Below, in pieces: positions 17,207-27,212 of a DNA stretch of 64,000 bases (its first letter is position 1; each line of letters opens with the position of its first letter). The notes below the pieces were generated by a model. It did not search any database. It had not been told where the DNA came from and was given only the letters and a program-made list of their open reading frames with translations. The position numbers were made by a program, and so were the translations under genes. Where the stretch lies: NCBI RefSeq assembly GCF_001456155.1, contig NZ_CP013293.1:3162001-3226000 (forward strand), read 5' to 3'. The DNA is from Chryseobacterium sp. IHB B 17019. Its GTDB lineage: Bacteria > Bacteroidota > Bacteroidia > Flavobacteriales > Weeksellaceae.

Positions 17207-18364
17207 ATGATTATTGTTGAAGAAGTACACAATGAAAACCAAAAAACAGAATTTTTAGAGTTTCCCGCGAGGCTTTATCGTGAGGATAAAAATTACATCA
17301 GGCCTTTAGATAAGGACATCGAGGAAATTTTCAATCCTGAAAAAAGCAGATTTTACAAATCCGGAGAATGCGCCAGGTTTTTATTTAAAAATAATCAAAA
17401 TCAAACTGTTGGGAAAGTTGCCGTTTTTGTGAATAAAAGCTACAAACAAAGTCAGCCAACGGGAGGAATCGGTTTTTTTGACTGTATTAATGATCAGGAA
17501 ACAGCCAACTTTATTTTTGATTATTGTAAAAGCTGGCTTCAGCAAAGAGGAATGGAAGCTATGGACGGACCGATAAATTTCGGGGAGCGCGATAAATTCT
17601 GGGGACTTCTCATTGACGGATTCATCGAACCTCTTTATGGAATGAATTATAATTTTCCTTATTACAAAGAGCTTTTTGAGAATTATGGTTTTAAAATTTA
17701 TTTTGAGCAGCTTTGTTTTTCAAGACCAATTTTCGCGGAGGTTTCCAGAGTTTTTACTGTAATGCATGCAAAACACAGTAAAAATCCTGCAATTTCTGCT
17801 CAACCAATGAAAAAAAATAACCTGGAGAAGTTTGCAAAAGATTTTACCGAAGTTTATAATAAAGCCTGGGCTGCACATGGAGAAGGAAAACATATGAGTG
17901 AGGCCAAAGTCCTGAAAATGTTTAAAATAATGAAACCCATTATCAATGAACATATTTCATGGTTTGTTTATGAAAACGATAAGCCCGTTGCCATGTGGAT
18001 GAATATCCCGGATTTGAATCAATGGTTTAAATATTTAAATGGAAAGTTTGGAATATGGGAAAAACTTACATTTTTATGGGTGAAAAGGTTTAAAAAGAAC
18101 GAAAAAATGGTGGGCCTTGTTTTTGGAGTGGTTCCGGAATGGCAGAGGAAAGGGTTGGAAGGCTACATGATCTGGGAAGGAACTCAACATCTGAGAAAAC
18201 ATACCGATTTTAAAACTACCGAATTGCAGTGGATCGGTGATTTTAACCCAAAAATGATTAAGATCGCCGAAAGTCTGGATACCACAGTGACCCGAAAACT
18301 GGCAACTTATAGATTCTTGTTTGATCGAAATAAAGCATTTGAAAGGCATCCAATGATAGGATAG
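17207..18364 (+). CDS. Large GNAT-like acyltransferase family protein
   Basis: A 385-aa cytoplasmic protein that I place only loosely: the C-terminal part (VGLVFGVVPEWQRKGLEGYMIW, LQWIGDFNPKMIKIAES) has the core pattern of GNAT-type acyltransferases. The N-terminal part (FLEFPARLYREDKNYIRPLD and MDGPINFGERDKFWGLLIDGF) matches a conserved hypothetical family, related in my recollection to E. coli YghO. The substrate is unknown. It diverges from folE and ends immediately before a strong GC-rich palindrome shared with the convergent metF. The start is ATG, the first in frame. Confidence 0.65.
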   Translation: MIIVEEVHNENQKTEFLEFPARLYREDKNYIRPLDKDIEEIFNPEKSRFYKSGECARFLFKNNQNQTVGKVAVFVNKSYKQSQPTGGIGFFDCINDQETANFIFDYCKSWLQQRGMEAMDGPINFGERDKFWGLLIDGFIEPLYGMNYNFPYYKELFENYGFKIYFEQLCFSRPIFAEVSRVFTVMHAKHSKNPAISAQPMKKNNLEKFAKDFTEVYNKAWAAHGEGKHMSEAKVLKMFKIMKPIINEHISWFVYENDKPVAMWMNIPDLNQWFKYLNGKFGIWEKLTFLWVKRFKKNEKMVGLVFGVVPEWQRKGLEGYMIWEGTQHLRKHTDFKTTELQWIGDFNPKMIKIAESLDTTVTRKLATYRFLFDRNKAFERHPMIG

Positions 18365-18397
18365 AGTTTCGGCGGCGGCAAAGCCGCCGCCGAAACT
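18365..18397. terminator. Bidirectional terminator, 15-bp perfect palindrome (second copy)
   Basis: Arms AGTTTCGGCGGCGGC (18365-18379) and the reverse complement (18383-18397) flank AAA, between the convergent acyltransferase-like gene and metF. Outer arms and loop are identical to the palindrome at 7720-7752; the inner bases differ with compensatory changes. Confidence 0.85.
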
Positions 18398-18431
18398 TAA
18401 AAGGGCTTTAAAAAATCAAATATTTCTTTAT

Positions 18432-19391
18432 TTAGAACAACTCTCCAGCTACTTTTTTAATATTATCACTTTTTCCCATCGAATAAAAATGCAAAACCGG
18501 AACTCCGAACTCCAACAGTTCCTTGCATTGCGCAATCGACCATTCTACTCCGATCTGTTTTACAGCATCATTATTTTTTGCTTTTTCCACTTCGTTAATT
18601 AATTCTTCGGGCAAATCGATTTTAAAAATCTGTGGCAGAATTTTAAGGTGTTTCTTCGTTGCAATTGGCTTAATCCCCGGAATAATAGGAACTGTAATTC
18701 CCATTTCCCTGGCTTTGGTAACAAACTCAATAAACTTTTTATTATCAAAAAACATTTGCGTTACAATGTAATCTGCACCTGCATCAACCTTTTGTTTTAG
18801 CCATTTTAAGTCATAATTCATAGACGGAGCTTCCATATGCTTTTCAGGATAGCCGGCAACTCCGATGCAGAATTTATTCAATTCATCACACGCATCATCC
18901 TGATTATGAAGATATTTCCCTCTTCCCAAATCATTGATCTGATGAACCAGATCCATCGCACTTGCATGACCTCCCGGAGTAGGCTCAAAATATTGATGCC
19001 CTTTCATTGCATCACCTCTCAACGCCATAACATTATCGATTCCTAGGTACATACAATCCACTAAAAGATATTCTGTTTCTTCTTTTGTAAAACCTCCGCA
19101 AAGCAGGTGTGGAACAGTATCTACATTATATTTATGCTGAATGGCGGCACAAATCCCTAACGTTCCGGGACGCATTCTTGTGATTCTGCGCTCCATCAAA
19201 CCATTTCCTTTATCGATATAAATATATTCTTCCCTGGACGTCGTAACATCAATGAAAGGCGGCTTAAATTCCATCAACGGGTCTATATTCATGTACAAAT
19301 CTTCGATCCCGATTCCCTTTTGTGGCGGAACAACTTCGAGGGAAAATAAAGTTTTTCCATTTGCATTTTTTATGTGGTCTGTTATCTTCAT
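18432..19391 (-). CDS. metF: 5,10-methylenetetrahydrofolate reductase
   Basis: A 319-aa flavoprotein that reduces 5,10-methylene-THF to 5-methyl-THF, the methyl donor for methionine synthase. Family signatures include FSLEVVPP near the N-terminus, DVTTSR, MALRGDA, CIGVAGYPEKH, ADYIVTQMFFD and PIIPGIKPI. The length suits the bacterial enzyme without a regulatory domain. It starts 8 bases after the MetH C-terminal gene and ends the leftward methionine cluster, so its product feeds the neighbouring enzymes directly. Confidence 0.95.
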   Translation of the reverse strand: MKITDHIKNANGKTLFSLEVVPPQKGIGIEDLYMNIDPLMEFKPPFIDVTTSREEYIYIDKGNGLMERRITRMRPGTLGICAAIQHKYNVDTVPHLLCGGFTKEETEYLLVDCMYLGIDNVMALRGDAMKGHQYFEPTPGGHASAMDLVHQINDLGRGKYLHNQDDACDELNKFCIGVAGYPEKHMEAPSMNYDLKWLKQKVDAGADYIVTQMFFDNKKFIEFVTKAREMGITVPIIPGIKPIATKKHLKILPQIFKIDLPEELINEVEKAKNNDAVKQIGVEWSIAQCKELLEFGVPVLHFYSMGKSDNIKKVAGELF

Positions 19392-19398
19392 TTTAATT

Positions 19399-22059
19399 TT
19401 AATCTGCTAAATTAGGTGACAACCATTTTCTGGCTTCCTGTAAAGAAATCCCTTTTCTTTTTGAGTAGTCTTTCAACTGGTCTTCTGTAATTTTTCCCAA
19501 CCCAAAATATTTGGCGTGCGGGCTCCCGAAATAATATCCCGAAACCGAAGCTGTCGGGAACATGGCTAAACTTTCAGTCAAATAAACTCCGATATTTTCT
19601 TCCACTTTTAAAAGATCCCAAATCGCATGTTTTTCCAAGTGATCCGGACACGCTGGATAGCCTGGCGCAGGACGAATTCCTTTATATTTTTCAGCAATTA
19701 AATCTTCATTGCTTAAATTTTCTTGATTAGCGTATCCCCAATATTCTGTTCTCACTTTTTTATGTAAAAATTCCGCGTAGGCTTCTGCAAAACGGTCGGC
19801 AAGAGCTTTTACCATGATCGCATTATAATCGTCGTTTGCTTTTTCATATTCTTCTGATAATTCATCCGTTCCGAAACCTGTTGTCACACAAAAAGCTCCA
19901 ACATAATCGGTTTTTCCTGAACTTTGAGGTGCTATAAAATCACTTAAAGCCAAATATTCTTTTCCTTTTGACTTTTGTAATTGCTGTCTTAATGTGATGA
20001 ATTTTGACTGCGGCTGATTATTTTCATCAAAAATTAAAATATCATCATTTTCATCAGAATTGGCTTTAAAAATTCCGAAAATTGCTTTTGCGGTTAAAGA
20101 TTTTTCATCTAAAATTCTTTTTAGAATAACCTGAGCGTCTTTAAATAATTCTTTTGCCTGAGCTCCAACAACCTCATCATCAAAAATATTCGGATATTTC
20201 CCGTGAAGATCCCAGCTTCTGAAAAACGGTGACCAGTCGATGAAAGGGACCAATTCATTCAGATCCTGATTCTCAAAAACCTGGATGCCTAATTGATTTG
20301 GGGTGAAAATTTCTTCATTTTCCCAATCGATTTTAAATTTATCTCTTCTTGCGTCTTCAATTGAAACGTATTCTTTATCCACCTGTCGGTTCAAAAACTT
20401 CTCACGGAATTCCGAATATTCGCTTTTTAAATCATCAACATATTCCTTATTTCTGTCACCCAACAAAGAACTCACGACATTTACCGCTCTGGAAGCATCA
20501 TTTACGTGAACTACAGCGTTTTTATATTTTAAATCGATTTTTACGGCGGTATGTGCTTTTGAAGTAGTTGCACCTCCGATCAATAAAGGAAAATTAAGGT
20601 TTTGCCTTTCCAGTTCCTGAGCAATATACACCATTTCGTCCAAACTTGGTGTAATTAAGCCACTCAATCCGATCACATCAACATTATGATCAATTGCGGC
20701 CTGAATAATTTTTTCAGCGGGAACCATTACTCCCAAATCGACGATTTCATAATTATTACAACCCAACACAACGCTCACAATATTTTTACCAATATCGTGG
20801 ACATCGCCTTTTACGGTGGCCATCAAAACTTTTCCGTTGGCGGGTCTTGAACCGTCTTTTTCAGCTTCAATAAACGGCTGTAAATAAGCAACCGCTTTTT
20901 TCATTACCCGTGCTGATTTTACAACCTGAGGAAGGAACATTTTTCCGCTTCCGAATAAATCCCCGACAACGCCCATTCCGGTCATTAAATTAACCTCAAT
21001 TACATGCAAGGGTTTTTCTGACTGTAATCTTGCCTCCTCCACATCTTCTTCGATAAAACGGTCGATTCCTTTTACCAAAGCATGTGTGATTCTTTCCTGC
21101 AAAGGTCTCGTTCGCCATTCAAGTTCTTCAACGACCTCTTTTTTAACGGATTTATGCTTTTCGGAATAGTCAAGAAGCCTTTCTGTTGCGTCCTCTCTTT
21201 TGTCTAGAATTACATCTTCAACGAGCTCTAATAGTTCTTTATTAATTTCATCATAAACCTCCAACATCGCAGGATTTACGATCCCGATATTCATTCCTGC
21301 CTGAATGGCGTGGTACAGGAAAACCGAATGCATCGCTTCTCTCACTGTATCATTTCCACGGAAAGAGAACGAAACATTACTCACCCCACCGCTTACGGAA
21401 GCGTACGGAAGATTTTGTCGAACCCATCGTGTTGCCTCAATGAAGTCGATTGCATTCCTTCTGTGCTCGTCCATTCCGGTTGCGACGGGGAAAATATTTA
21501 AATCAAAAATGATATCTTCAGCCGGAAAACCAATCTGATTCACCAAAATATCATAAGAACGTTTTGAAATTTCAATTCTACGGTCGAAATTATCGGCTTG
21601 CCCGTCTTCATCAAAAGCCATGACAATGACCGCTGCACCATATCTTTTAATTGCTTTTGCCTGTTTGATGAATTCTTCTTCACCACCTTTCAAGCTGATA
21701 GAATTCACGACAGATTTTCCTTGAACCACTTGAAGTCCGGCCTCTAAAATCTCCCATTTTGAGGAGTCGATCATAATCGGGATTCTGGAAATATCCGGTT
21801 CTGAAGCAATTAAGTTCAGGAATTTTATCATGGAAGCTTTTCCATCGATCAATCCGTCATCAAAATTAACATCAAGAATCTGCGCACCGCCTTCAACCTG
21901 ATGGCGGGCGATATCTAATGCTTCAGAAAATTTTTCTTCTTTTATTAATCTTAAAAACTTTTTGGACCCGGCAACGTTTGTTCTTTCACCAACGTTGATG
22001 AAGTTACTTTCCGGTGTAATAATCAAAGGCTCAAGCCCCGATAATCTTAAATATTTCAT
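19399..22059 (-). CDS. metH: Methionine synthase, cobalamin half (pterin, B12 and activation domains)
   Basis: An 886-aa protein carrying the second, third and fourth modules of cobalamin-dependent MetH. They are the pterin-binding TIM barrel ([29 protein letters not shown]), the cap and B12 domain with the cobalt-ligand motif [10 protein letters not shown] and [13 protein letters not shown], and the AdoMet activation domain ([28 protein letters not shown]). The homocysteine-binding module is absent and is encoded at 23242-24252. I chose ATG 22059 because the codon before it is TTG. A desaturase gene lies 6 bases upstream and metF 7 bases downstream. Confidence 0.95.
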   Translation of the reverse strand: MKYLRLSGLEPLIITPESNFINVGERTNVAGSKKFLRLIKEEKFSEALDIARHQVEGGAQILDVNFDDGLIDGKASMIKFLNLIASEPDISRIPIMIDSSKWEILEAGLQVVQGKSVVNSISLKGGEEEFIKQAKAIKRYGAAVIVMAFDEDGQADNFDRRIEISKRSYDILVNQIGFPAEDIIFDLNIFPVATGMDEHRRNAIDFIEATRWVRQNLPYASVSGGVSNVSFSFRGNDTVREAMHSVFLYHAIQAGMNIGIVNPAMLEVYDEINKELLELVEDVILDKREDATERLLDYSEKHKSVKKEVVEELEWRTRPLQERITHALVKGIDRFIEEDVEEARLQSEKPLHVIEVNLMTGMGVVGDLFGSGKMFLPQVVKSARVMKKAVAYLQPFIEAEKDGSRPANGKVLMATVKGDVHDIGKNIVSVVLGCNNYEIVDLGVMVPAEKIIQAAIDHNVDVIGLSGLITPSLDEMVYIAQELERQNLNFPLLIGGATTSKAHTAVKIDLKYKNAVVHVNDASRAVNVVSSLLGDRNKEYVDDLKSEYSEFREKFLNRQVDKEYVSIEDARRDKFKIDWENEEIFTPNQLGIQVFENQDLNELVPFIDWSPFFRSWDLHGKYPNIFDDEVVGAQAKELFKDAQVILKRILDEKSLTAKAIFGIFKANSDENDDILIFDENNQPQSKFITLRQQLQKSKGKEYLALSDFIAPQSSGKTDYVGAFCVTTGFGTDELSEEYEKANDDYNAIMVKALADRFAEAYAEFLHKKVRTEYWGYANQENLSNEDLIAEKYKGIRPAPGYPACPDHLEKHAIWDLLKVEENIGVYLTESLAMFPTASVSGYYFGSPHAKYFGLGKITEDQLKDYSKRKGISLQEARKWLSPNLAD

Positions 22060-22065
22060 CAATTT

Positions 22066-23157
22066 TTATTCTTCTAAAATGTAATATGCATTATTTGCAT
22101 TTTGTTTAAGCAAATCAACATGTTTGCCTAAAGCAGTAAATATGGGGAACCTTTTATAGGCTAAATTATGTTCTTTGGCGAATTTTTCTATTTCATCCGT
22201 AATTTCATTATAATAGAGATAGCTGTAATTTGGAAATAAATGATGGGCAACGTGAAAGTTGAAATTCCCTAAAATATTTCTTACAAACCAATTGTTTTCC
22301 TTTAAATCATTCGTTACCTCGAATTGATGATTCAACCAGCTGAACGGCAATCCGTTTTTCTCATCCAGTTTCGGAAAAGCGTTGTCCGGAAGCGGATGTA
22401 AAGGCAATAACACAAACAGTGCAAAAATACTTGCCGAAATCACCTGCAAAAACCAGGCTCCGAAAGCAAGACCAACCGAAACCTTAAAAAATATAATCGG
22501 AACCGCAATCTGATAAAAGAAATAAAATAATTTAAAGGTAACCATCTTCACTTTTTCTTTCATAGGAATGGCTCCCTGAGTTTTTAAAATCACTCTTTCT
22601 TTATCAAAAAAGTCTCTGAAATCCCTGATAAACATCCAATTGAACAAGTATAAAGGATAAACCAAAAAGAAAAAGAAATGTTGATACTTTTGAATTCCTT
22701 TTGCCTTAACCCACGGAACAATTAAAAGAAGTCCGCTTTGCTCAATATCTGTGTCCCAGCCGTCTACATTGGGGTAAGCGTGGTGACTTGCGATATGGCG
22801 TTTTTTCCAGATGTATGAATTGGCACCTACGAAATCGAAAATTTGAAGTACGAGTCCGTTTAATTTTTTGCTTTTATAAATATTGTTGTGTGCTGCTTCG
22901 TGAATTAAATTTAAATAAATTAAAACCAAAGAAATCCCCATCAACACAAAACTTGAGATATAAATCCAAGGTCTTTCGGCATTAAAAACCGCGAAAAAAT
23001 ACAACCCAAAATAGACCAAAGGCAGTATGATTGCTTTGATCTTAATATAAATATCCCTGTCTTCGGGAATGGCTGCTACTCGTTGGTTCACTTTCTTTCT
23101 TAGTTCATTAAACAGTTTTGCATCGTCTGAATCTTTTAAGTAAATCGGCTTTTCCAT
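22066..23157 (-). CDS. Membrane fatty-acid desaturase
   Basis: A 363-aa integral-membrane di-iron desaturase. The three histidine boxes are present: HEAAH (86-90), HIASHH (121-126) and HVAHHLFP near residue 305. At least four hydrophobic segments lie at about 40-60, 66-84, 175-195 and 210-250. It would introduce a double bond into acyl chains of lipids or acyl-CoA; chain length and position are unknown. No cytochrome b5 domain is present. It sits between the two halves of methionine synthase, 6 bases before the cobalamin half, an unexpected place for a lipid gene. Confidence 0.85.
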   Translation of the reverse strand: MEKPIYLKDSDDAKLFNELRKKVNQRVAAIPEDRDIYIKIKAIILPLVYFGLYFFAVFNAERPWIYISSFVLMGISLVLIYLNLIHEAAHNNIYKSKKLNGLVLQIFDFVGANSYIWKKRHIASHHAYPNVDGWDTDIEQSGLLLIVPWVKAKGIQKYQHFFFFLVYPLYLFNWMFIRDFRDFFDKERVILKTQGAIPMKEKVKMVTFKLFYFFYQIAVPIIFFKVSVGLAFGAWFLQVISASIFALFVLLPLHPLPDNAFPKLDEKNGLPFSWLNHQFEVTNDLKENNWFVRNILGNFNFHVAHHLFPNYSYLYYNEITDEIEKFAKEHNLAYKRFPIFTALGKHVDLLKQNANNAYYILEE

Positions 23158-23241
23158 TACATTTAAATTTTGTGTTATATTTAAAGATAATATTAAAATT
23201 CCGTTTCTTTTTTACTGATTCAATAAAAAAAATCTATTAAA

Positions 23242-24252
23242 TCAGACAAATTCCTTCAATTTCCTCGGTTCATATTTCTCAACCAAATCTGCAATGGCTT
23301 TGATGTGATCGGGTGTCGTTCCGCAACATCCTCCGATAATATTGATCAATCCTTTTTCTACGTATTCTTTAATCTGGCTTGCCATATCTTCAGGTGTTTC
23401 GTCATATTTTCCGAAAGCGTTTGGAAGACCGGCATTCGGATATGCTGAAACGTGGAATTCTGAATTATGCGCCAATGTTTCTAAATATGGTGTCAACTGA
23501 TTCGCTCCCAATGCACAATTGAAGCCAACGCTTAGTAAATTTAAGTGTGAAACTGAGATCAAAAATGCTTCTGCAGTTTGTCCGCTCAACGTTCTTCCTG
23601 ACGCATCTGTAATTGTTCCTGAAACCATGATCGGGATCTTAATTCCTCTTTCGTCCTGAATTTCATCGATCGCGAATAAAGCGGCTTTCGCATTCAGTGT
23701 ATCAAAAATCGTTTCAACCAATAAAATATCTGAACCTCCGTCCAGCAAAGCTTCTGACTGCTGCTTGTAAGCCATTCTCAATTCATCAAAAGTAATGGCG
23801 CGATACCCCGGATCGTTTACATCCGGGCTTAAGCTTGCCGTTCTGTTGGTCGGACCGATGGAACCTGCGACAAATCTTGGTTTATCAGGATTCTTAGCAG
23901 TAAATTCGTCGCAGACTTTTCTGGCGATTTTTGCAGATTCATAATTCAGTTCGTAAACCAATTCTTCCATGTGATAATCTGCCATTGCGATTGTCGTTCC
24001 TGAGAAAGTGTTGGTTTCCAGAATGTCTGCTCCTGCTTCCAGATATTTTCTGTGAACTTCCTCGATTGCGTGCGGTTGCGTCAAGGAAAGTAAATCGTTG
24101 TTTCCTTTTACGGGATGCGCCCAATCTTTGAAACGCTCGCCACGATAATCTTCTTCCTCGAATTTGTATCGTTGAAGCATCGTTCCCATTGCTCCGTCAA
24201 GAATTAAAATCCTCTCGGATAATGCTTTGTATAATTGTTCTGAATTTTTCAT
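23242..24252 (-). CDS. Methionine synthase, homocysteine S-methyltransferase half
   Basis: A 336-aa protein equivalent to the first module of MetH. It is a zinc-dependent TIM barrel that activates homocysteine for methylation: [13 protein letters not shown] at the start, ETNTFSGTT, the zinc ligands in VGFNCALG and [10 protein letters not shown]. The protein stops where MetH would continue into the pterin domain, which is encoded separately at 19399-22059. A split MetH of this kind is known in Bacteroidetes. It lies 84 bases before the desaturase gene and 134 bases after metZ, with a GC-rich element in that gap. Confidence 0.92.
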   Translation of the reverse strand: MKNSEQLYKALSERILILDGAMGTMLQRYKFEEEDYRGERFKDWAHPVKGNNDLLSLTQPHAIEEVHRKYLEAGADILETNTFSGTTIAMADYHMEELVYELNYESAKIARKVCDEFTAKNPDKPRFVAGSIGPTNRTASLSPDVNDPGYRAITFDELRMAYKQQSEALLDGGSDILLVETIFDTLNAKAALFAIDEIQDERGIKIPIMVSGTITDASGRTLSGQTAEAFLISVSHLNLLSVGFNCALGANQLTPYLETLAHNSEFHVSAYPNAGLPNAFGKYDETPEDMASQIKEYVEKGLINIIGGCCGTTPDHIKAIADLVEKYEPRKLKEFV

Positions 24253-24296
24253 TTATTTTTTTGATTTATTGTTATTGTTGGACACTCCGGTTTTTC

Positions 24297-24378
24297 GCAG
24301 CCCGACTTGAGCGGAGCTCTTTTTTGTGTAGCAAAGCGAAACAAAAAAAGCGGGAGCGGAAGGCGGAAATAGCTGCCC
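24297..24378. repeat. GC-rich intergenic element with internal hairpin
   Basis: In an AT-rich gap between metZ and the homocysteine methyltransferase gene lies an 80-bp island (GAGCGGAGCTC..., GCGGGAGCGGAAGGCGGAA...). It contains the hairpin CTTTTTTGT/ACAAAAAAAG (24319-24327 and 24341-24350). Base composition differs sharply from the flanks. I recall closely similar elements recurring in Chryseobacterium intergenic regions, but only one copy is in this window. Confidence 0.5.
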
Positions 24379-24386
24379 AAATTATT

Positions 24387-25586
24387 TTAATCCAATGCTT
24401 GTTTTAAATCTGCAATAATATCATCCACATTTTCCAAACCTACCGAACAACGAACGAGACCTGCAGTAATTCCTACTTCATTTCTCTCTTCATCCGTTAA
24501 TTTTGAGTGTGTTGTAGATGCAGGATGTGTTACAATTGTCCTGGTGTCTCCAAGGTTTGCAGATAGTGAACACATTTTTATGTTGTCTAAAAATCTTCTG
24601 CCGCCTTCAATTCCGCCTTTGATTTCGAACGCTACAATATTTCCGCCTAACTTCATTTGTTTTTTCGCAATCTCGTAGCTTGGATGAGATTGTAAGAATG
24701 GATATTTCACCAATTCTACATTGGGGTGGTTTTCTAAAAATTCAGCCACTTTTAAGGCATTTTCGCAGTGTCTTTCAACACGAATTGCCAATGTCTCCAG
24801 GCTTTTCGATAAAACCCAAGCGTTGAAAGGTGACATTGCAGGTCCAGTATTTCTTGCAAAAAGATAGATTTCACGAATTAAATCCTCTCTTCCGACTGCT
24901 ACTCCACCCAAAACCCGTCCTTGTCCATCAATCAGTTTCGTTGCAGAATGTACAACAATATCTGCACCATATTTGATCGGCTGCTGAAGATAAGGTGTTG
25001 CAAAGCAGTTGTCTACAACAAAGATCAGATTATGTTTTTTTGCAATTTGTCCGAAAAATTCTAAGTCCAAAATCCCAATTGCTGGATTTGTCGGTGTTTC
25101 CAGATATAGGATTTTTGTATTGGACTGAATATATTTTTCAATATTTTCTGCGTCTTCGGCTTTGAAATAGGTTGTTTCGATATTCCACTTAGGAAAATAT
25201 TTTGTAAACAAAGTATGGGTAGAACCAAAAACCGACTGGCAGCTTAAAATATGATCTCCTGCATTCAACAAAGTTGCAAACGTTGAATAAATCGCCGCCA
25301 TCCCCGTCGCAAAGGCATAAGCTGCTTCTGCACCTTCCATTTTTGCGATTTTATCGGTGAATTCCGTAACATTCGGGTTTGAAAACCGGCTGTATAGATT
25401 TTTAGGCTTTTCTTCTGCAAAACTCGCCCGCATATCTTCCGCATCCTGAAAAATAAAGCTGGACGTCAAATACAACGGCGTAGAATGCTCGTCAAACTGA
25501 GATCTTTCGGTTTGCGTTCTTATAGCAAGTGTTTCAAAGTTTGACAGTTGCTCGTTGTTAGTTTCCGGTTGAAAATTATCGCTCAT
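24387..25586 (-). CDS. metZ: O-succinyl/O-acetylhomoserine sulfhydrylase (PLP enzyme)
   Basis: A 399-aa Cys/Met-metabolism PLP enzyme of the gamma family. It most likely converts O-acylhomoserine and sulfide to homocysteine. Typical features are the LTSSFIFQDAEDM start, YSRFSNPNVTEF, the FATGMAAI loop, YLETPTNPA, VDNCFATPYLQ and the PLP-lysine segment VHSATKLIDGQGRVLGG, which favours the MetZ subgroup over cystathionine gamma-synthase or lyase. The acyl donor depends on the product of the adjacent metX. It lies 86 bases downstream of the homoserine dehydrogenase gene in the same direction. Confidence 0.9.
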   Translation of the reverse strand: MSDNFQPETNNEQLSNFETLAIRTQTERSQFDEHSTPLYLTSSFIFQDAEDMRASFAEEKPKNLYSRFSNPNVTEFTDKIAKMEGAEAAYAFATGMAAIYSTFATLLNAGDHILSCQSVFGSTHTLFTKYFPKWNIETTYFKAEDAENIEKYIQSNTKILYLETPTNPAIGILDLEFFGQIAKKHNLIFVVDNCFATPYLQQPIKYGADIVVHSATKLIDGQGRVLGGVAVGREDLIREIYLFARNTGPAMSPFNAWVLSKSLETLAIRVERHCENALKVAEFLENHPNVELVKYPFLQSHPSYEIAKKQMKLGGNIVAFEIKGGIEGGRRFLDNIKMCSLSANLGDTRTIVTHPASTTHSKLTDEERNEVGITAGLVRCSVGLENVDDIIADLKQALD

Positions 25587-25672
25587 AAACTTATTTATCT
25601 TTATAAAGTATCAATTTAAAAACCTTTTTTACAAATTGTTACATTGATACATTACTATATTGTTACATTAAT

Positions 25673-27211
25673 TTATTTTGTTTCACTTACTCTTAAAATA
25701 TCTCCGAAAACACCTCTTGCCGTAACCTGAGCTCCGGCTCCGGCTCCCATTATGACAATCGGATGTTCGCCGTAACTTTCGGTATATATTTCAAAAATTG
25801 AATCTGAACCTTTTAACTGCCCCAAAGCGGAAGTTGCGGGAACCGAAATCAGTTTTACATCAAGTTCGCCTTTGTCTTTCTGCAAATCGCCGTGTAAATC
25901 TCCAACATATCTCAACACATGATCCGGCTCCTGATTTTCTTTAATTTTTTGATATTCTTCATCCAATTCTTCCAGTCTGAAAAGGAATTCCGGTTTAGAA
26001 ATTGAACTTAAACTTCCAGGAACAAGATTTTGAATATTGATATCATCAAATTCATTGATTAGATCTAATTCTCTAGCTAAAATCAACAGCTTTCTGGCAA
26101 CGTCATTTCCTGACAAATCCTCTCTCGGGTCCGGTTCCGTATATCCTTTTTCCAAGGCTTCATTGATGATTGTGGAAAATTTATCGTTTCTCAAAGAAAA
26201 ATTATTGAAAACATAGCTCAATGTTCCTGAGAAAACGCCTTTGATTCTTGTGATGTTTTCTCCTGAAAGGTGTAATAATTTTATCGTGTCAATTAATGGT
26301 AAGCCTGCACCAACATTCGTTTCGTACAGATAACGTCTGTTATTTTTGTTCAACGTATATCTTAGTTTACGGTATTCTTCGATTGGAAGCGTATTGAAAA
26401 TCTTGTTGGAAGACACCAGATCGAAACCATTTTCTGCCAACGTATGATAATTATGAACAAAATCCTTGCTTGCCGTATTATCAACAACAATCAGGTTTTC
26501 CAGTTGGTTTTCTTTTGAAAAATTGATTAATTCCTGAACATCTGATGGACTTTCCGCTGTCAAAACCTCATCATTCCAATTGTTATCAAAACCTTTTTTA
26601 TTAAAAGCTATTTTTCTTGAATTCGCAACGGCCACAACTTTCAAATCAATTTTTTTACGTCTTCTGATTTCTTCCGATGACTGTAAAACCTGATTGATCA
26701 AAGTTTTACCAACATTTCCGTGTCCGATAATTGCTAGATGAACCGTTTTTGGTTTTTTAGAAATCTCGGATTCGATGATATTTTTTGCTTTTTCGTCTTG
26801 TGAAGAAGTTACGACAATATTTACCCGTTTTTCGCTTGCAATTTGGTTTAAAAGCAATGGGAAAACATTGTTTCGGGCCAGTTCTGCCAATACTTTATTG
26901 AAATCTTCTGCTACAAAACCAATGACAGAGACATTATTTATACTGTAAATCTGGGAAACTTTCCCTGATTTTCTTTCTGCTTCAAATTCGTCAATCAGAC
27001 AATTAACTGCTTTTTCGGAATCAGCTTCCTGAACCAAAATTGATAATCCGTTTTCGATGGCCTGTTGAGAAATTACCCCAACACTGATTCGCGCCAGTGT
27101 AAGCGCTTTAAAAATTCGTCCGTCAATCCCGATTTCACCCAAGAAATCTTCTCCTTCAAATTTGATGATTGATCTGTTTTTTAAAAATTTTATTTCGTTA
27201 GCATTTTCCAT
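25673..27211 (-). CDS. Homoserine dehydrogenase with aspartokinase-type ACT domains
   Basis: A 512-aa protein. The C-terminal two-thirds is an NAD(P)-dependent homoserine dehydrogenase: IIGHGNVGKTLINQ Rossmann motif, NVGAGLPLIDTIK, GVFSGTLSYVFN, EKGYTEPDPREDLSGNDVARK. The first 160 residues align by eye with the tandem ACT region of bifunctional ThrA (LARISVGVISQQ, ISILVQ-type strands, EDFNKVLAELARNNV). The aspartate-kinase domain itself is missing. It therefore makes homoserine but not aspartyl phosphate. The ACT part may still bind an amino-acid effector. It sits 1 base after metX. Confidence 0.92.
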   Translation of the reverse strand: MENANEIKFLKNRSIIKFEGEDFLGEIGIDGRIFKALTLARISVGVISQQAIENGLSILVQEADSEKAVNCLIDEFEAERKSGKVSQIYSINNVSVIGFVAEDFNKVLAELARNNVFPLLLNQIASEKRVNIVVTSSQDEKAKNIIESEISKKPKTVHLAIIGHGNVGKTLINQVLQSSEEIRRRKKIDLKVVAVANSRKIAFNKKGFDNNWNDEVLTAESPSDVQELINFSKENQLENLIVVDNTASKDFVHNYHTLAENGFDLVSSNKIFNTLPIEEYRKLRYTLNKNNRRYLYETNVGAGLPLIDTIKLLHLSGENITRIKGVFSGTLSYVFNNFSLRNDKFSTIINEALEKGYTEPDPREDLSGNDVARKLLILARELDLINEFDDINIQNLVPGSLSSISKPEFLFRLEELDEEYQKIKENQEPDHVLRYVGDLHGDLQKDKGELDVKLISVPATSALGQLKGSDSIFEIYTESYGEHPIVIMGAGAGAQVTARGVFGDILRVSETK

Positions 27212-27212
27212 T

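Noticed and set aside
24189..24407. Small rightward open frame across the GC-rich element
   Set aside because: It runs antisense through the start of the homocysteine methyltransferase gene and owes its length to the unusual composition of the intergenic island.
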